Assembly: GCF_008801605.1 (NCBI RefSeq)
Contig: NZ_VZPJ01000010.1
Location: 62,001-126,000, forward strand
DNA: 64,000 nucleotides
Origin: Pseudomonas brassicacearum subsp. brassicacearum
GTDB taxonomy: Bacteria > Pseudomonadota > Gammaproteobacteria > Pseudomonadales > Pseudomonadaceae
Reading direction: 5' to 3'
Part shown: piece after piece, positions 1 through 7,476 of the stretch
Position numbering within the stretch: position 1 is the first letter of the stretch
Layout of the letters: each line of letters begins with the position of its first letter
Notes under the pieces: model-generated
The model's input: the letters and a program-made list of their open reading frames with translations, nothing else
What the model was told of the DNA's origin: nothing
Databases searched by the model: none
Made by a program: the position numbers and the translations under genes

Positions 1-1187
1 TCACCGAACTGACCACCGCCATTCCCCATGCCGGCGGACCGTTTGCCTACAGCCGTCGCGCCTTCGGCGAGAAAGGCGGGTTGATTGCCGGCCTGGCGAC
101 GCTGATCGAATTTGTCTTCGCCCCGCCGGCCATTGCCCTGGCCATCGGCGCCTACCTGAACGTGCAGTTCCCGGCCCTGGACCCAAAACACGCAGCGGTC
201 GGTGCCTATATCGTGTTCATGGGCCTGAACATCCTCGGGGTCAAGCTGGCCGCGACGTTCGAGCTGATTGTCTGCGTCTTGGCGGTGGCCGAACTGCTGG
301 TGTTCATGGGCGTCGTGGCCCCGGCGTTCAGTTTCAGCAGCTTTGCCCTGAACGGCTGGGCCGGTTCCGATGTATTCGGCGCACCGGCCATTGCCGGCAT
401 GTTCGCCGCGATTCCCTTCGCCATCTGGTTCTTCCTGGCCATCGAAGGCGCGGCCATGGCCGCCGAAGAAGCCAAGGACCCGAAACGCACGATTCCCAAG
501 GCTTACATCAGCGGCATCCTGACCCTGGTGGTCCTGGCGATGGGCGTGATGTTCTTTGCCGGCGGCGTCGGCGACTGGCGCACCCTGTCGAACATCAACG
601 ATCCCCTGCCCCAAGCCATGAAAACCGTGGTTGGCGAAAGCTCCGGCTGGCTGCACATGCTGGTGTGGATCGGCCTGTTCGGCCTGGTGGCGAGTTTCCA
701 CGGCATCATCCTCGGCTACTCGCGCCAGTTCTTCGCCCTGGCCCGCGCCGGTTACCTGCCCGCCTCCCTGGCCAAACTGTCACGCTTCCAGACGCCGCAC
801 CGGGCGATCATCGCCGGTGGGCTGATCGGCATCGCAGCGATCTACAGCGACGGCCTGATCAACCTCGGCGGCATGACCCTGACTGCAGCGATGATCACCA
901 TGGCCGTGTTCGGTGCCATCGTCATGTACATCATGAGCATGCTCAGCCTGTTCAAATTGCGTAAAACCGAACCCAACCTGGAACGTACCTTCCGGGCACC
1001 GGGCTATCCGCTTGTACCCGGCATCGCCCTGGTATTGGCCGTGGTGTGCCTGGTGGCGATGGCCTGGTTCAACGCGCTGATCGGGCTGATCTTCCTCGGC
1101 TTCATGGCGGTGGGTTTCGTCTACTTCATCCTCACCGCACAGCTGCGTGCAGACGCTCCCGCCGATGCGATGCTGACCGGGCTTTGA
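1..1187 (+). CDS. APC-superfamily permease, ethanolamine permease-like (5' end outside window)
   Basis: Inner-membrane amine/amino-acid uptake protein. The reading frame is open from base 3 at the window edge, so the N-terminus is missing; the TTG at 81 is only an internal codon. Visible are about nine hydrophobic segments and, close to the edge, the residues TAIPHAGGPFAYSRRAFG, which match the substrate-path region of the ethanolamine permease branch of the APC family. A loop with AAEEAKDPKRTIPKAY is also typical of this branch. It is followed by a separate small membrane gene. The family is firm; ethanolamine as substrate is inferred from similarity only, and no ammonia-lyase genes are visible beside it. 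Confidence 0.85.
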   Translation, partial: TELTTAIPHAGGPFAYSRRAFGEKGGLIAGLATLIEFVFAPPAIALAIGAYLNVQFPALDPKHAAVGAYIVFMGLNILGVKLAATFELIVCVLAVAELLVFMGVVAPAFSFSSFALNGWAGSDVFGAPAIAGMFAAIPFAIWFFLAIEGAAMAAEEAKDPKRTIPKAYISGILTLVVLAMGVMFFAGGVGDWRTLSNINDPLPQAMKTVVGESSGWLHMLVWIGLFGLVASFHGIILGYSRQFFALARAGYLPASLAKLSRFQTPHRAIIAGGLIGIAAIYSDGLINLGGMTLTAAMITMAVFGAIVMYIMSMLSLFKLRKTEPNLERTFRAPGYPLVPGIALVLAVVCLVAMAWFNALIGLIFLGFMAVGFVYFILTAQLRADAPADAMLTGL

Positions 1188-1307
1188 GGTGAAGCTGGCC
1201 GAACGGGCGTAGTATTGAACCACTGCGAGCAACCTTCGCTCATAAGTGGTAGGTGCGATGGATCGGCGAAATGTTCGTCCGTCCATCGCCCCCTCAAGGA
1301 GAACCCT

Positions 1308-1475
1308 ATGCCCTGGTATGCCTGGTTGATTCTGATTGTTGCAATCGGCTCGATCGTTGGTGGTCTGATGATGCTGCGCGACACCGCCAACAAGGTCGAG
1401 TTGACCGATGAGCAACGCAAGCGCGTTGCCGAGCGCAATGCGGAAATGGATGCGAAGGAGGCCAAGGATCGTTGA
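1308..1475 (+). CDS. Small single-pass membrane protein, DUF2897-like
   Basis: 55-residue protein with one N-terminal membrane helix (about residues 4-22, starting MPWYAWLILIVAIG) and a charged cytoplasmic tail rich in K, R, D and E. The ATG at 1308 is chosen because AAGGAG lies 6 bases upstream; the longer frame from 1215 has no such signal. It resembles the short DUF2897 proteins of Pseudomonas, whose function is unknown to me. It is followed at once by a REP-type hairpin that may end the transcript. Confidence 0.7.
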   Translation: MPWYAWLILIVAIGSIVGGLMMLRDTANKVELTDEQRKRVAERNAEMDAKEAKDR

Positions 1476-1487
1476 ATCGCACACCGC

Positions 1488-1523
1488 TTTTGTGGCGAGG
1501 GCGCTTGCTCCCTCGCCACAAAA
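1488..1523. repeat. REP-type palindrome / possible terminator
   Basis: Perfect inverted repeat with 14-base arms (TTTTGTGGCGAGGG at 1488-1501 and its complement at 1510-1523) around an 8-base loop. The core GTGGCGAGGG..GCTTGCT is the usual fluorescent-Pseudomonas REP core. It ends in an A/T tract on either strand, lies between convergent genes, and could terminate both. Confidence 0.75.
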
Positions 1524-1539
1524 GCCAGCGCCTGCTGCG

Positions 1540-2391
1540 TCACTTTTCCCAGTCCGCCTTGGCAATGTGCAAGCCATGCAACCCCTTGTACGCCGCCCGC
1601 TCAGGCTGACTCCAACCCTCCAGCAATGAATCCTCCAATCGATAGATCTCAACCCCCAGCGGGCGACAGACGCTAAGGGGATCCTGCGCATCCGGCCCCC
1701 ACATCGCCAGCGACAAGTCGCCACCCGGGCAGGTGGACAGGGCGCACAACAGATCGATCTCGGCAAAAAACTCCAGGTAATCGCCCTTCTGCGCCGGACA
1801 GGCCTTCATGAAGTACATGTCGTCATGATTAAGCCCCGTGCATTGGAAGATATTCAGCACGTCATGCACATCGAACTCCGTCAGGCCGTGGGGCAACACT
1901 GCACGGGTCAGGTTCGAGTGGCAGTGATGATGGAAATCCTCGCCGGTCAGCATCCTGTTTACATAGGGATCACAGCGCGTCCCCAACAGATCGTGCAGTC
2001 GTCCACCATGCTCATCGATACCATAACCGGCCAGACTGTCATCGGTGATGGTCACCAAGGGCCGCAGGAATGGCAGGTTCGACCACAACCGATCATGGGT
2101 GCTGACGTGAGCACCTTGAAGCTGGCGCGTGCGCGCTGCCCACAAGCGTTCCCGTGGATCGTGGGCATTCCAGACGTTGAAGTCCCCCACCTGCGGGCCC
2201 ACCGGGGTCGTGACGCGGAACACATGACCGGCAGGTACGTGCCAAGCGCGGCCGGTGCGGATGGGGACCTCGAACTGTTCGATCAGCGTGCGCTTGTCCT
2301 GCTGGGTGCGGATGCGGTCGTAGAAGGGTTTGTCCACCTGCAGGGCTGAACCTTTGCTGACCTGGTAGGCGGCTGGGTAGTCTTTGTACAT
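1540..2391 (-). CDS. DUF1989 (urea carboxylase-associated family) protein
   Basis: 283-residue soluble protein of the DUF1989 family, often annotated as urea carboxylase-associated or aminomethyltransferase-like. Seen in the sequence: an N-terminal part with an HVPAGHVFRV segment, a central His-rich stretch (HHHCHSNLTRA, about residues 153-163) and a later Cys pair in CALSTCPGGD, which could bind a metal. Start ATG at 2391 with AAGGA 8 bases upstream. It faces away from the glycan cassette and shares a 380-base spacer with it. No urea carboxylase gene is visible. Biochemical role not established from the sequence. Confidence 0.8.
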   Translation of the reverse strand: MYKDYPAAYQVSKGSALQVDKPFYDRIRTQQDKRTLIEQFEVPIRTGRAWHVPAGHVFRVTTPVGPQVGDFNVWNAHDPRERLWAARTRQLQGAHVSTHDRLWSNLPFLRPLVTITDDSLAGYGIDEHGGRLHDLLGTRCDPYVNRMLTGEDFHHHCHSNLTRAVLPHGLTEFDVHDVLNIFQCTGLNHDDMYFMKACPAQKGDYLEFFAEIDLLCALSTCPGGDLSLAMWGPDAQDPLSVCRPLGVEIYRLEDSLLEGWSQPERAAYKGLHGLHIAKADWEK

Positions 2392-2772
2392 GGCGCGGGT
2401 CCTTGATCAGGGGTGATGGGTGGGAGTTAGCAGTTGCAGAAGCAGTTGCTCGGAATCGTTGAGGTAAGAGCCAGTCAAATTACTCCAACTCGGAAATTTA
2501 ATCGTAAAAAGACTTTTCGGGAGGGCGCAACGTGTCGAGGATGGGGAATGCGGCTTGGCAGCCTACCCTATCCGATCAGGTCCTATGGTCGGGGAAAAAC
2601 CCCCACGAAAAGGGTGACGCTTCCCCCCTTGCAGATTAATATGCCAGTGCTCAGACATAACGCGACAGAATTCCGTGAACCTTTATTCTTTCCATATTAA
2701 AGTTCAAAAAATTCCGCACAGCGTCTATCAGATCAATAATCTCCAAATTGAGCAGCACAAGGGAAGAACACA
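2392..2772. other. Spacer between divergent genes
   Basis: 381 bases between the DUF1989 gene and the + strand glycan cassette, so both promoters must lie here. Base composition shifts from GC-rich to AT-rich along it, marking the edge of the cassette. I see no RNA gene, no integrase site, and no clear sigma-70 or ops/JUMPstart element. A possible frame at 2434-2700 has no family features and no good ribosome site and was not called. Confidence 0.6.
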
Positions 2773-3468
2773 TTGAAAAAAGTTGCGATACTTCAATCCA
2801 ACTACATCCCTTGGAAAGGGTATTTTGACATCATCGCTTCAGTAGATGAATTCATTCTGTACGACGACATGCAATACACACGACGTGACTGGCGAAACCG
2901 TAACCAAATAAAGACCCCGCAAGGGTTGCAATGGTTGACCGTGCCTGTTCTGGTAAAAGGCAAGTATCACCAAAAAATCAGGGAAACTGAAATTGATGGT
3001 ACTGAATGGGCCGCAGCCCATTGGAAATCGCTAGTTCAAAACTATAGCCGTGCCCCTCATTTTCATGAAATCGCAAAGTGGCTGGAACCCCTTTATCTGA
3101 ATACGTCCTACACCCATCTTTCAATACTTAATCAACGATTCATCCAAGCCATTTGCGATTATCTGAACATCACGACTCGTATTAGCCATTCATGGGACTA
3201 CAAACAAGTTGACGGTAAAACCGAGCGCCTTGCCGAACTCTGCGTACAAGCGGGCGCTACCGAGTACGTCTCCGGCCCATCCGCCAAGAATTATGTCGAC
3301 GAACAAATATTCGAAGCGATGAACATCAAATTAACCTGGTTCGACTATGCAGGCTATCCAGACTACCCACAGTTATGGGGTGAATTCACCCATGGCGTCA
3401 CCATTCTTGATCTCCTTTTCAACTGCGGAAAAGACTCTCATCGCCAAATGAGGTATGTAGCTCAATGA
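2773..3468 (+). CDS. WbqC-like family protein
   Basis: 231-residue protein of the WbqC family, found in many polysaccharide and O-antigen loci and of uncertain chemistry. The opening MKKVAILQSNYIPWKGYFD is the family hallmark, and the TDW/RDWRNRNQIKT-type region around residue 40 also fits. The start is a TTG at 2773 preceded by AAGGGAA; no ATG or GTG gives this conserved N-terminus. First gene of a tightly packed six-gene + strand cassette; its stop overlaps the next gene by 4 bases. Codon use is AT-richer than the core genes, suggesting acquisition. Its job in the cassette (possibly sugar aminoacylation or another modification) is a guess. Confidence 0.85.
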   Translation: MKKVAILQSNYIPWKGYFDIIASVDEFILYDDMQYTRRDWRNRNQIKTPQGLQWLTVPVLVKGKYHQKIRETEIDGTEWAAAHWKSLVQNYSRAPHFHEIAKWLEPLYLNTSYTHLSILNQRFIQAICDYLNITTRISHSWDYKQVDGKTERLAELCVQAGATEYVSGPSAKNYVDEQIFEAMNIKLTWFDYAGYPDYPQLWGEFTHGVTILDLLFNCGKDSHRQMRYVAQ

Positions 3469-4394
3469 AGCTGTCCATCGTAGCGACTCTTTATCAATCA
3501 GCCTCCTACATCGAAGAGTTTCATTCTCGCGTGAGCGCAGCCGCAAAGGAATGTGCAGGGGACGACTACGAAATCGTACTTGTGAACGACGGCTCGCCTG
3601 ACAATAGCCTTGATATCGCTATATCGCTTACCGAGCAAGACTCTCATGTGGTGCTGGTCGATCTCTCACGAAACTTCGGCCATCACAAAGCCATGATGAC
3701 CGGGCTGTCCCAATCCAAAGGGGATCAGGTTTTCCTGATTGACAGCGACCTTGAAGAAGACCCCGAATGTCTGCTCAGCTTTTCCGAACAGCTCCAAAAA
3801 ATGGCTTGCGACGTTGTCTATGGCGTGCAGGAGCAACGTAAAGGCGGCTGGTTTGAACGCTGGAGCGGCCGTTGGTTCTATCGTTTCTTCCAAGCCCTGA
3901 CAGGCATGGCGCTGCCTGAGAACATCGTCACCGCCAGGCTGATGACCCGCCGCTATGTCAACGCCCTGCTGCGACATGAGGAACGAGAGGTGTTCCTGGC
4001 AGGACTATGGCACATCACCGGGTTTGATCAGCAACCTCAAAAGATCAAAAAGAGCAGCACCAGCCAAACAACCTATACCTTTAGAAAAAAGATGTCTGTA
4101 TTGGTTAACTCGGTGACGTCGTTCAGCAATGCTCCCTTGGTCGGTATTTTTTACATCGGCATTGCGATTTCTTTTTTTGCCGTGCTTTACATTGTTTACT
4201 TGATAATGCACTGGCTGTTTCTGGCGACGCCATTAAGCGGGTGGACATCCGTCATGGCTTCCATCTGGCTACTAGGCGGCATGATTATCTCGTTCATTGG
4301 TGTAGTAGGTATTTATCTTTCAAAAATATTTTCCGAGTCAAAACAACGCCCCTACACTATTGTGAGGCAAATTTATGCACAACAAAAAGACTGA
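3465..4394 (+). CDS. Family 2 glycosyltransferase, GtrB/ArnC/DPM1-like, membrane-anchored
   Basis: 309 residues. Residues 1-220 form a GT-A domain with VNDGSPDNS (nucleotide-sugar binding) and a DSDLEEDPE acidic motif (metal binding). Two membrane helices follow at about 225-248 and 260-288. This layout is that of enzymes transferring a sugar from a nucleotide to undecaprenyl phosphate (GtrB, ArnC). It overlaps the WbqC-like gene by 4 bases and the next gene by 20 bases, so translation is probably coupled. With the EamA/SMR protein at the end of the cassette it could form a pair that charges a lipid-linked monosaccharide and flips it. Donor sugar unknown. Confidence 0.85.
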   Translation: MKLSIVATLYQSASYIEEFHSRVSAAAKECAGDDYEIVLVNDGSPDNSLDIAISLTEQDSHVVLVDLSRNFGHHKAMMTGLSQSKGDQVFLIDSDLEEDPECLLSFSEQLQKMACDVVYGVQEQRKGGWFERWSGRWFYRFFQALTGMALPENIVTARLMTRRYVNALLRHEEREVFLAGLWHITGFDQQPQKIKKSSTSQTTYTFRKKMSVLVNSVTSFSNAPLVGIFYIGIAISFFAVLYIVYLIMHWLFLATPLSGWTSVMASIWLLGGMIISFIGVVGIYLSKIFSESKQRPYTIVRQIYAQQKD

Positions 4395-5007
4395 GCTACT
4401 TGAAGAAGTAGCTAGCTACTATTCACAAAAGCTCGCCTTGCATGGTGAAACGCCAAATGGAGTGGACTGGAATGGCGAGCACGGCCAAGCCATGCGCTTC
4501 GAGCAATTGTGCAAGATCATTAACGCCCCGCAGGCATTTTCTATAAATGATCTAGGGTGTGGTTACGGCGCGCTGGTCGATTACCTGAAAGCCAATAATC
4601 ATACGTTTTCTTATCTTGGCGTGGACATTTCAAAAGAAATGATCCAAGCCGCAAAAAACCGCTATGTGAAAGACTCCCAAGCTCGTTTTATTGAATCCTC
4701 CGAACCGGACGCTGTCGCTGATTACAGCGTCGCCAGCGGCATATTCAATGTCCGCTTGGGCCGATCAGACAGCGAGTGGCTGGCCTATCTCGAAAATACT
4801 TTGAATATACTGGATCGAACAAGTCGCCTGGGATTCGCCTTCAATTGCCTGACGTCCTATTCCGACGAGGATAGAAAAAGGGAGGATCTGTACTATGCCG
4901 ACCCTTGCAGGTTATTCGATCTATGTAAGCGACGTTACTCCCGACACGTAGCCCTCCTTCACGACTACGGCCTGTATGAGTTCACCTTGCTAGTGAGGAA
5001 AATGTAA
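4375..5007 (+). CDS. Class I SAM-dependent methyltransferase
   Basis: 210 residues with the SAM-binding motif I INDLGCGYGALVDYL (about residues 57-71) followed by GVDISKEMI, the usual acidic residue after strand 2. The substrate region is not recognisable. The start at 4375 lies inside the 3' end of the glycosyltransferase gene (20-base overlap) and the stop overlaps the next start by one base (TAATG). Position suggests O- or N-methylation of the sugar or group added by this cassette. Inference only. Confidence 0.8.
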   Translation: MHNKKTELLEEVASYYSQKLALHGETPNGVDWNGEHGQAMRFEQLCKIINAPQAFSINDLGCGYGALVDYLKANNHTFSYLGVDISKEMIQAAKNRYVKDSQARFIESSEPDAVADYSVASGIFNVRLGRSDSEWLAYLENTLNILDRTSRLGFAFNCLTSYSDEDRKREDLYYADPCRLFDLCKRRYSRHVALLHDYGLYEFTLLVRKM

Positions 5008-5672
5008 TGAGAAAAAAACTAGTCATCTTCGGCTTAGGCGACATCGCAGAGTTGGCATTTTTTTACTTCAATACAGACTCTACCTATGACGTCGTGGCCT
5101 TCACGGTAGACAGTAGCTATATCGAAGACTCTACTTTTTGCGGGTTGCCAGTCGTCGCCTTCGAAAACGTTGCTGAACACTATGCTACCGGTCAGCATGA
5201 AATGTTTATCGCTCTGAGTTATTCAAAACTCAATGCAGTACGAAAGGAAAAATATTTCGCGGCAAAAGCACTAGGCTACACACTAGCCAGCTACATCAGC
5301 AGCCATGCTACCGTCCTGAATGAAGGTCGAATTGGAGAAAACTGCTTCATTCTTGAGGACAACACCATCCAGCCTTTTGTAAAGATTGGGAATAACATCA
5401 CCTTATGGAGCGGCAACCATATCGGCCACCACTCCACGATCCAGGACCATACGTTCATCGCATCCCACGTAGTAGTTTCTGGAGGTGTTCACATCGGTGA
5501 ACAGTGCTTTATCGGGGTCAACGCGACGCTGCGCGATCATATAAAGATAGAAGACAAGTGCGTGATCGGCGCAGGCACGTTGCTGTTGGCTAACGCTGAG
5601 CGGGAAGGCGTATTTATTGGTAGCGCGACTGAGCGTTCAAAAGTACCCAGTAGCAAGTTGAGAAAAATATGA
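5007..5672 (+). CDS. NeuD/PglD-like sugar O- or N-acyltransferase
   Basis: 221 residues. The first about 80 residues form a Rossmann-like domain starting KKLVIFGLGDIAELAFFYF, as in PglD/NeuD proteins. The rest is a left-handed beta-helix made of hexapeptide repeats (for example IGENCFILEDN, IGNNITLWSG, IGEQCFIGVN, IEDKCVIGAG). Such enzymes acetylate amino sugars or sialic acids with acetyl-CoA. The last four bases overlap the next gene. Likely acylates the same product handled by the neighbouring methyltransferase and glycosyltransferase. Confidence 0.85.
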   Translation: MRKKLVIFGLGDIAELAFFYFNTDSTYDVVAFTVDSSYIEDSTFCGLPVVAFENVAEHYATGQHEMFIALSYSKLNAVRKEKYFAAKALGYTLASYISSHATVLNEGRIGENCFILEDNTIQPFVKIGNNITLWSGNHIGHHSTIQDHTFIASHVVVSGGVHIGEQCFIGVNATLRDHIKIEDKCVIGAGTLLLANAEREGVFIGSATERSKVPSSKLRKI

Positions 5673-6592
5673 AATACACATGGCAAAAACTCGGTCGTCT
5701 GTATACTCCCGAAAATGAGAAGCGCCATCCAAAACTGTTATCTCATGCTGCCAACCCTTTACCTGTGCACCTGCATAATGATGTCTTTCGGGTTTTCTTC
5801 AGCGCACGGGATTGTGACAACCGATCTTCCGTCGGCGCAGTAGACATTGATATTGAGCAGAGAATAGTTATCAAAGAACACCCCCTTCCCTTTCTGGAGC
5901 ACGGCCCCGCAGGCAGTTTCCATGCTGATGGTGTGAGCATTGGCAATTGCTACATTGCCAACGAAGTGCAGTACATGCTTTTCATGGGGTGGCAATCGCC
6001 AGACAATCAGCACTGGCGCGGTGATGTCGGCAGACTGATCGTCAATGCGGATACCACGCTGACACTCGAGAGTGATCTCCCGTTCATGAGCACTGACGAA
6101 ATCGACCCTATCAGCCTTTCCTACCCATGGGTGCTCAAGAACGGAAACAACGGTTATGACATGTGGTACGGGTCGACCAAAACCTGGGATTCCGGCAACG
6201 GCGAAATGATCCATGTGATCAACTCGGCACATTCCCATGACGGAAATAACTGGCATCGTAACGGTTTGGCCATCCCCTTCGAAGTGGGTGTAGCCCAAGC
6301 GTTTTCACGCCCTACCGTGGCAAAGAATAACTTAGGCGGACTGGAGATGTGGTTTTCCTATCGCAGTGGTACCGGAGACACGTATAGGATCGGCTACGCC
6401 ACCACCGATGGAGGTACGCAATGGCGACTGGCACTGGAGGAAGCCGGTATTGATGTCTCCCCAGATGGCTGGGATTCGGAAATGATCGAATACCCATTCG
6501 TGTTCGACCACAAACACAATAGATATATGCTTTATAACGGCAACAGTTACGGTAAAACCGGTTTTGGTCTCGCTGTACTGGAGAAGCGTTGA
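5669..6592 (+). CDS. Predicted beta-propeller protein (GH43/GH32-like fold), function unknown
   Basis: 307 residues, no signal peptide and no membrane helix, so apparently cytoplasmic. Repeated blade-like segments can be picked out: FRVFFSARDCDNRSS, YMLFMGWQSP, YDMWYGSTKTW, LEMWFSYRSG and YMLYNGNSYG, each an aromatic-rich strand as in five-bladed propellers of the GH43/GH32 superfamily. Several acidic residues sit between blades (HADG, DEIDP, DSEMIEYP), but I cannot assign a catalytic triad. A glycosidase-fold protein without export signal in a biosynthetic cassette is unusual; it may act as a transferase or phosphorylase on a nucleotide- or lipid-linked sugar. Overlaps neighbours on both sides. 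Confidence 0.6.
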   Translation: MKYTWQKLGRLYTPENEKRHPKLLSHAANPLPVHLHNDVFRVFFSARDCDNRSSVGAVDIDIEQRIVIKEHPLPFLEHGPAGSFHADGVSIGNCYIANEVQYMLFMGWQSPDNQHWRGDVGRLIVNADTTLTLESDLPFMSTDEIDPISLSYPWVLKNGNNGYDMWYGSTKTWDSGNGEMIHVINSAHSHDGNNWHRNGLAIPFEVGVAQAFSRPTVAKNNLGGLEMWFSYRSGTGDTYRIGYATTDGGTQWRLALEEAGIDVSPDGWDSEMIEYPFVFDHKHNRYMLYNGNSYGKTGFGLAVLEKR

Positions 6593-6966
6593 TGGCTAAC
6601 GCATTCAACTATATTTATATACTCGCCACCATCGCCTTTACTGTTTATGGACAACTTATTCTAAAATGGCGAATCTCCAAATTAGGCCCCCTGCCGGTCG
6701 AGCCGATTGAAAAAATAAAATTTTTACTCTTACTGTTATTGGACCCGGGAATTTTTTCGGGCTTCGCAGCAGGGTTCCTGGCATCACTGGCCTGGATGGC
6801 GGCGATGACCAAGTTTGATCTTAGTCATGCCTATCCATTCATGAGCCTGAACTTCGTTATTGTCTTGCTGTTAAGTGGCTGGATTCTAAGTGAACCCATG
6901 ACATTTCAGAAAGCACTGGGTGTTGGATTGATTATTCTTGGCACCGTCGTGGCTGCCCGCGGATAG
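6592..6966 (+). CDS. EamA/SMR-type small membrane transporter (ArnF-like half-flippase)
   Basis: 124 residues with four membrane helices, the layout of a small multidrug resistance or ArnE/ArnF unit of the DMT superfamily. The segment ALGVGLIILGTVVAAR in the last helix is typical. The ATG at 6592 is preferred over the TTG three bases upstream because it overlaps the previous stop as TGATG. As last gene of the cassette it could flip an undecaprenyl-phosphate sugar made by the GtrB/ArnC-like enzyme. Such proteins usually work as dimers. Substrate inferred from context only. Confidence 0.75.
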   Translation: MANAFNYIYILATIAFTVYGQLILKWRISKLGPLPVEPIEKIKFLLLLLLDPGIFSGFAAGFLASLAWMAAMTKFDLSHAYPFMSLNFVIVLLLSGWILSEPMTFQKALGVGLIILGTVVAARG

Positions 6967-6987
6967 CGCCTTCGGCAGAGCTCATAA

Positions 6988-7010
6988 AGGCCAGTCATCT
7001 CGACTGGCCT
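6988..7010 (-). terminator. Hairpin between convergent genes
   Basis: Nine-base arms AGGCCAGTC (6988-6996) and GACTGGCCT (7002-7010) with a 5-base loop. Read on the minus strand it is followed by TTTATGAG, fitting a terminator for comEA; read on the plus strand it may also stop the glycan cassette transcript, although the T tract there is poor. Confidence 0.65.
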
Positions 7011-7025
7011 CCCTTCACGGTTATT

Positions 7026-7361
7026 TCAGTTCACTTCCAGCTTATCGCGATTTCTGTCCAGTATTGCCTTGCCAATTCCCTTGACCTCCAGCAACTCCTC
7101 CACTGAAGAGAACGGCCCATTGTTCTCCCGATAGGCAACAATCGCCTCGGCTTTGCCCTTACCTATCCCCGTCAACTCACGCTGCAGCGTTGCAGCATCC
7201 GCCCCGTTTAAATCCACCTTGGCGCCCTGCGTTTTGGCTGGTTGCTCCACTGCTTGCGGTGTAGGGACCGACTCGGGTTTGACCACTGGGGCGGCGATAG
7301 CAGCAATCGAGGCGCTGGTGAGGAAGGCAAAAACCAGAGAGTAGAAATAGCCTGTACGCAT
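7026..7361 (-). CDS. comEA: ComEA-family helix-hairpin-helix protein
   Basis: 111 residues: a signal peptide (about 1-23, ending in an ALA-type site around SIAAIAAP), a proline-rich linker, then two helix-hairpin-helix units starting at VDLNGADAATLQRELTGIGKGKA and ending LLEVKGIGKAILDRN. Periplasmic ComEA proteins bind incoming double-stranded DNA in competent bacteria. In pseudomonads this gene usually stands alone next to wbpM, as here. Whether this strain is transformable cannot be judged from the window. Confidence 0.9.
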   Translation of the reverse strand: MRTGYFYSLVFAFLTSASIAAIAAPVVKPESVPTPQAVEQPAKTQGAKVDLNGADAATLQRELTGIGKGKAEAIVAYRENNGPFSSVEELLEVKGIGKAILDRNRDKLEVN

Positions 7362-7457
7362 AAATGACGCTCCATGACATCGTTAAGTAGAGAAGCAGCT
7401 TTTCCGAAGCTGCCTCTCAAACTTAGGCGATGATCTATCGCTGTCAAAAATGTGTAC

Positions 7458-7474
7458 GTTACAGTTTGTGTAAC
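7458..7474 (-). terminator. Weak hairpin after wbpM copy 1
   Basis: Six-base arms GTTACA (7458-7463) and TGTAAC (7469-7474), just past the wbpM stop on the minus strand and followed on that strand by a short run of five T. The stem is short and AT-rich, so this is a tentative terminator. Confidence 0.35.
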
Positions 7475-7476
7475 AA

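Noticed and set aside
81..1187. TTG at 81 as the start of the permease
   Set aside because: The frame stays open to the window edge and the upstream residues are conserved in the family, so the true start is outside.
2434..2700. 88-codon frame upstream of the WbqC-like gene
   Set aside because: No family features, lies across the composition change and lacks a good ribosome site; treated as promoter region.
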